From: Acidobacteria bacterium Ga0077534
GTDB lineage: Bacteria > Acidobacteriota > Blastocatellia > Pyrinomonadales > Pyrinomonadaceae
DNA: 64,000 nt
Assembly (NCBI GenBank): GCA_001464455.1
Contig: LNEI01000011.1
Coordinates: forward strand, 1-64,000
Direction of reading: 5' to 3'
The position numbers and the translations under genes are program-made. The notes beneath the pieces are model-generated. The model saw only the letters and a list, made by a program, of their open reading frames with translations. It had not been told where the DNA came from and did no database searches. Below, piece after piece: positions 62,873 to 64,000 of this stretch. Numbering within the stretch: the stretch's first letter is position 1; the number at the start of each line of letters is the position of its first letter.

Positions 62873-62995
62873 AAGTGGAACGGGACAAGGTATGTATTCT
62901 CACAAGTGGAACGATTTTTCGTCGCAACCCATATTATTTGCAACAGTTAACCGTTCCACTTTCAGCGCCCATGTGGAACGCTTGCAAGTGAGACG
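62873..62995 (+). repeat. Repeated GTGGAACG with one inverted partner
   Basis: AGTGGAACG occurs near 62874 and 62914 and TGTGGAACG near 62971, while the complement CGTTCCACTT occurs once near 62951. The copy at 62913 and this complement form a perfect 10-bp stem (AAGTGGAACG/CGTTCCACTT) around about 28 nt, and the other copies could compete for it. Confidence 0.5.
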
Positions 62996-63114
62996 ATGGA
63001 CAGCATGGCAGAGCGGGCTGGAGGGCCGCAATTAGAGCCGAAACAATGAACTTCTAATGATCTACGCGTATCAACATCTTTGCCGCCATCTCCGATCATA
63101 TATGGACAAAAGTC

Positions 63115-63143
63115 TTTGCAAAACGCCGATAAAAGGCTACACT
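63115..63143 (+). promoter_or_regulatory. Promoter of the secreted protein gene at 63290
   Basis: TTTGCA at 63115-63120, 17-bp spacer, GGC-TACACT at 63138-63143. It leaves a leader of about 140 nt before the ATG. Confidence 0.65.
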
Positions 63144-63289
63144 TTCAACAAGGTTGTCCGACATCCGCGATTGTTATTGTTTAATCCGGCAAGCAAGCTC
63201 AAAAACTCACGCCCGATTATCGTTTCACCCTCGGTTGCAGCGTCAACAAACCACCATTTCAACCGTAACTTACTGCCTCTGAGGGATCT

Positions 63290-64000
63290 ATGAAGCGTTC
63301 TGCCTTGCTCATCGTCATTACTGTTTTTTCCGTCGTCGTCGCCGTCACGTACCTCCAGTCGTCACTAGCCCAAAACCGGACCCTGATCGTCTCGCAACCC
63401 GAAGAAGGCGACAAGCAAATGGCAGAGGAGATAAAACGGCTTACCAACCGTTCGACCGATGGCCTGGTCTCGAAAGAGAACCCTGACGGCAGTGTCGATG
63501 TCGATCTGGCGGAAAGGTTTCAAAACGTCTCGATCGCCGCTCTTGACGAACAGGGGCGCACGGTTGTCGGCTGCGTCACCTCTCTAGATGAGGCAAATGA
63601 TTTCTTTGGACGTGACCTTGAGAGCGGGCGAACGCTCGGACCAAGATTTTCACCTTTAGACGAGGTCGAACAACAGGCGAAGGATCACGGAATGGGTGTA
63701 AATGAGTACAAATTCTATCTTGACCTCATTGAAAAAGCGGCGAGAGATCGTGCTAATTCCCCTAATGCAGCTACCATTACGATCATTAATAACGATGGTC
63801 CCGCCGAGGGATTTAACGATGCAACGGCAGTACCTCCGGTAGGCGGCAACAATGGCGCGACTTTGGGGCAACAGCGCCTGAATCTGTTCAATTTTGCCGC
63901 CGGCATATGGGGTGCGTTTCTCGACTCGAGTATTCCTATCCAAGTAAGATCGGAGTTTAATCCATTAACCTGTTCGCAGTTTTCGGGAACCTTGGGATCA
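63290..64000 (+). CDS. Secreted protein, N-terminal part (continues past window)
   Basis: 237 codons are visible and open at the window edge. GAGGG precedes the ATG at 63290. A signal peptide is clear: MKRSALLIVITVFSVVVAVT, with cleavage near SSLAQ. The mature start has a domain with VDVDLAERFQNVSIAALDEQ and VVGCVTSLDEAND. It ends in FNFAAGIWGAFLDSSIPIQV followed by FNPLTCSQFSGTLG, a stretch common at the N terminus of secreted putative peptidases and surface proteins with following lectin-like domains. The upstream leader and promoter suggest independent expression. Confidence 0.8.
   Translation, partial: MKRSALLIVITVFSVVVAVTYLQSSLAQNRTLIVSQPEEGDKQMAEEIKRLTNRSTDGLVSKENPDGSVDVDLAERFQNVSIAALDEQGRTVVGCVTSLDEANDFFGRDLESGRTLGPRFSPLDEVEQQAKDHGMGVNEYKFYLDLIEKAARDRANSPNAATITIINNDGPAEGFNDATAVPPVGGNNGATLGQQRLNLFNFAAGIWGAFLDSSIPIQVRSEFNPLTCSQFSGTLGS

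Larger units (their letters stand above)
62044..63289. other. Gene-free, repeat-rich region of about 1.2 kb
   Basis: Holds a 51-bp tandem array, several perfect hairpins, a 16-bp inverted repeat pair, two sigma70-type promoters and a stretch with repeated GTGGAACG. The minus-strand frame at 62148-62663 spans the array (RSYGAE-type repeats) and is open mainly because the unit is a multiple of three. I do not support any protein gene here. Confidence 0.6.

Noticed and set aside
62754-63035. 93-aa plus-strand frame after the 62743 promoter
   Set aside because: Its ATG lies inside the promoter itself, there is no ribosome site and the composition is not protein-like.

Overview
This 64 kb window reads as chromosome of a free-living Gram-negative-type bacterium, most likely an Acidobacteriota of the Blastocatellia/Pyrinomonadaceae type. 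That placement is an inference: it rests on the small FCLEDG zinc-ribbon proteins, the many secreted metzincin and amidohydrolase genes, FHA/kinase proteins and dense palindromic repeats, and not on a marker-gene tree. Genes are dense and lie on both strands. There is no phage, plasmid, CRISPR or rRNA operon.

Layout. 1-2.5 kb: 3' part missing of a large secreted Ig-like protein. 3-6.5 kb: protein quality control operon tig-clpP-clpX, then a tRNA-Leu(UAG). 7-13.8 kb: murE, PilZ and permease, pabB, an orphan exbD, a membrane DnaJ protein, rpsT. 13.9-21 kb: queuosine-precursor transporter, methyltransferase, recG, rsmD, a DMT exporter and aroC. 21-23 kb: a REP-associated tyrosine transposase (RAYT) and an archaemetzincin lipoprotein. 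23.7-34.6 kb: purD, a matrixin/polysaccharide-export operon, small zinc-ribbon and membrane proteins, an MBL hydrolase with an SDR, and a 7TM-type sensor kinase. 34.7-39.9 kb: two overlapping amidohydrolases and a peptidase-MA/TPR protein. 40-45.5 kb: a minor-pilin operon (GspH/FimT, PilV, PilW and a 1100-residue PilX-like protein). 45.7-51.9 kb: FHA protein, class B PBP, RodA/FtsW and PP2C phosphatase, a cell-wall elongation module arranged like that of Actinobacteria. 51.9-58 kb: RNA methylase, acyl-CoA carboxylase, alanine racemase, LURP-like, BrkB and SIS genes. 58-62 kb: an unknown secreted protein facing an FHA-Ser/Thr kinase operon. 62-63.3 kb: gene-free, repeat-rich DNA with two good promoters. 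63.3-64 kb: start of another secreted protein.

The most interesting signal is the RAYT locus at about 18-22.7 kb. The transposase gene is bracketed by inverted REP hairpins. Six more copies lie close by: between recG and rsmD, in frame at the C terminus of the DMT exporter, twice in frame inside aroC, and over the start of the archaemetzincin gene. The hairpin stems show compensatory base changes between copies. A second palindrome family forms the stop of the archaemetzincin gene and is inserted in frame in the ATPase domain of the sensor kinase, and recG carries a third in-frame palindrome. Other DNA-level oddities are eight copies of the octamer TGGGACGC, all in one orientation, in and beside purD; an exact 51-bp tandem array; a nested 240-bp inverted-repeat element; and a recurrent TGnTAnnAT box only 5-10 nt upstream of start codons, which suggests frequent leaderless transcription.
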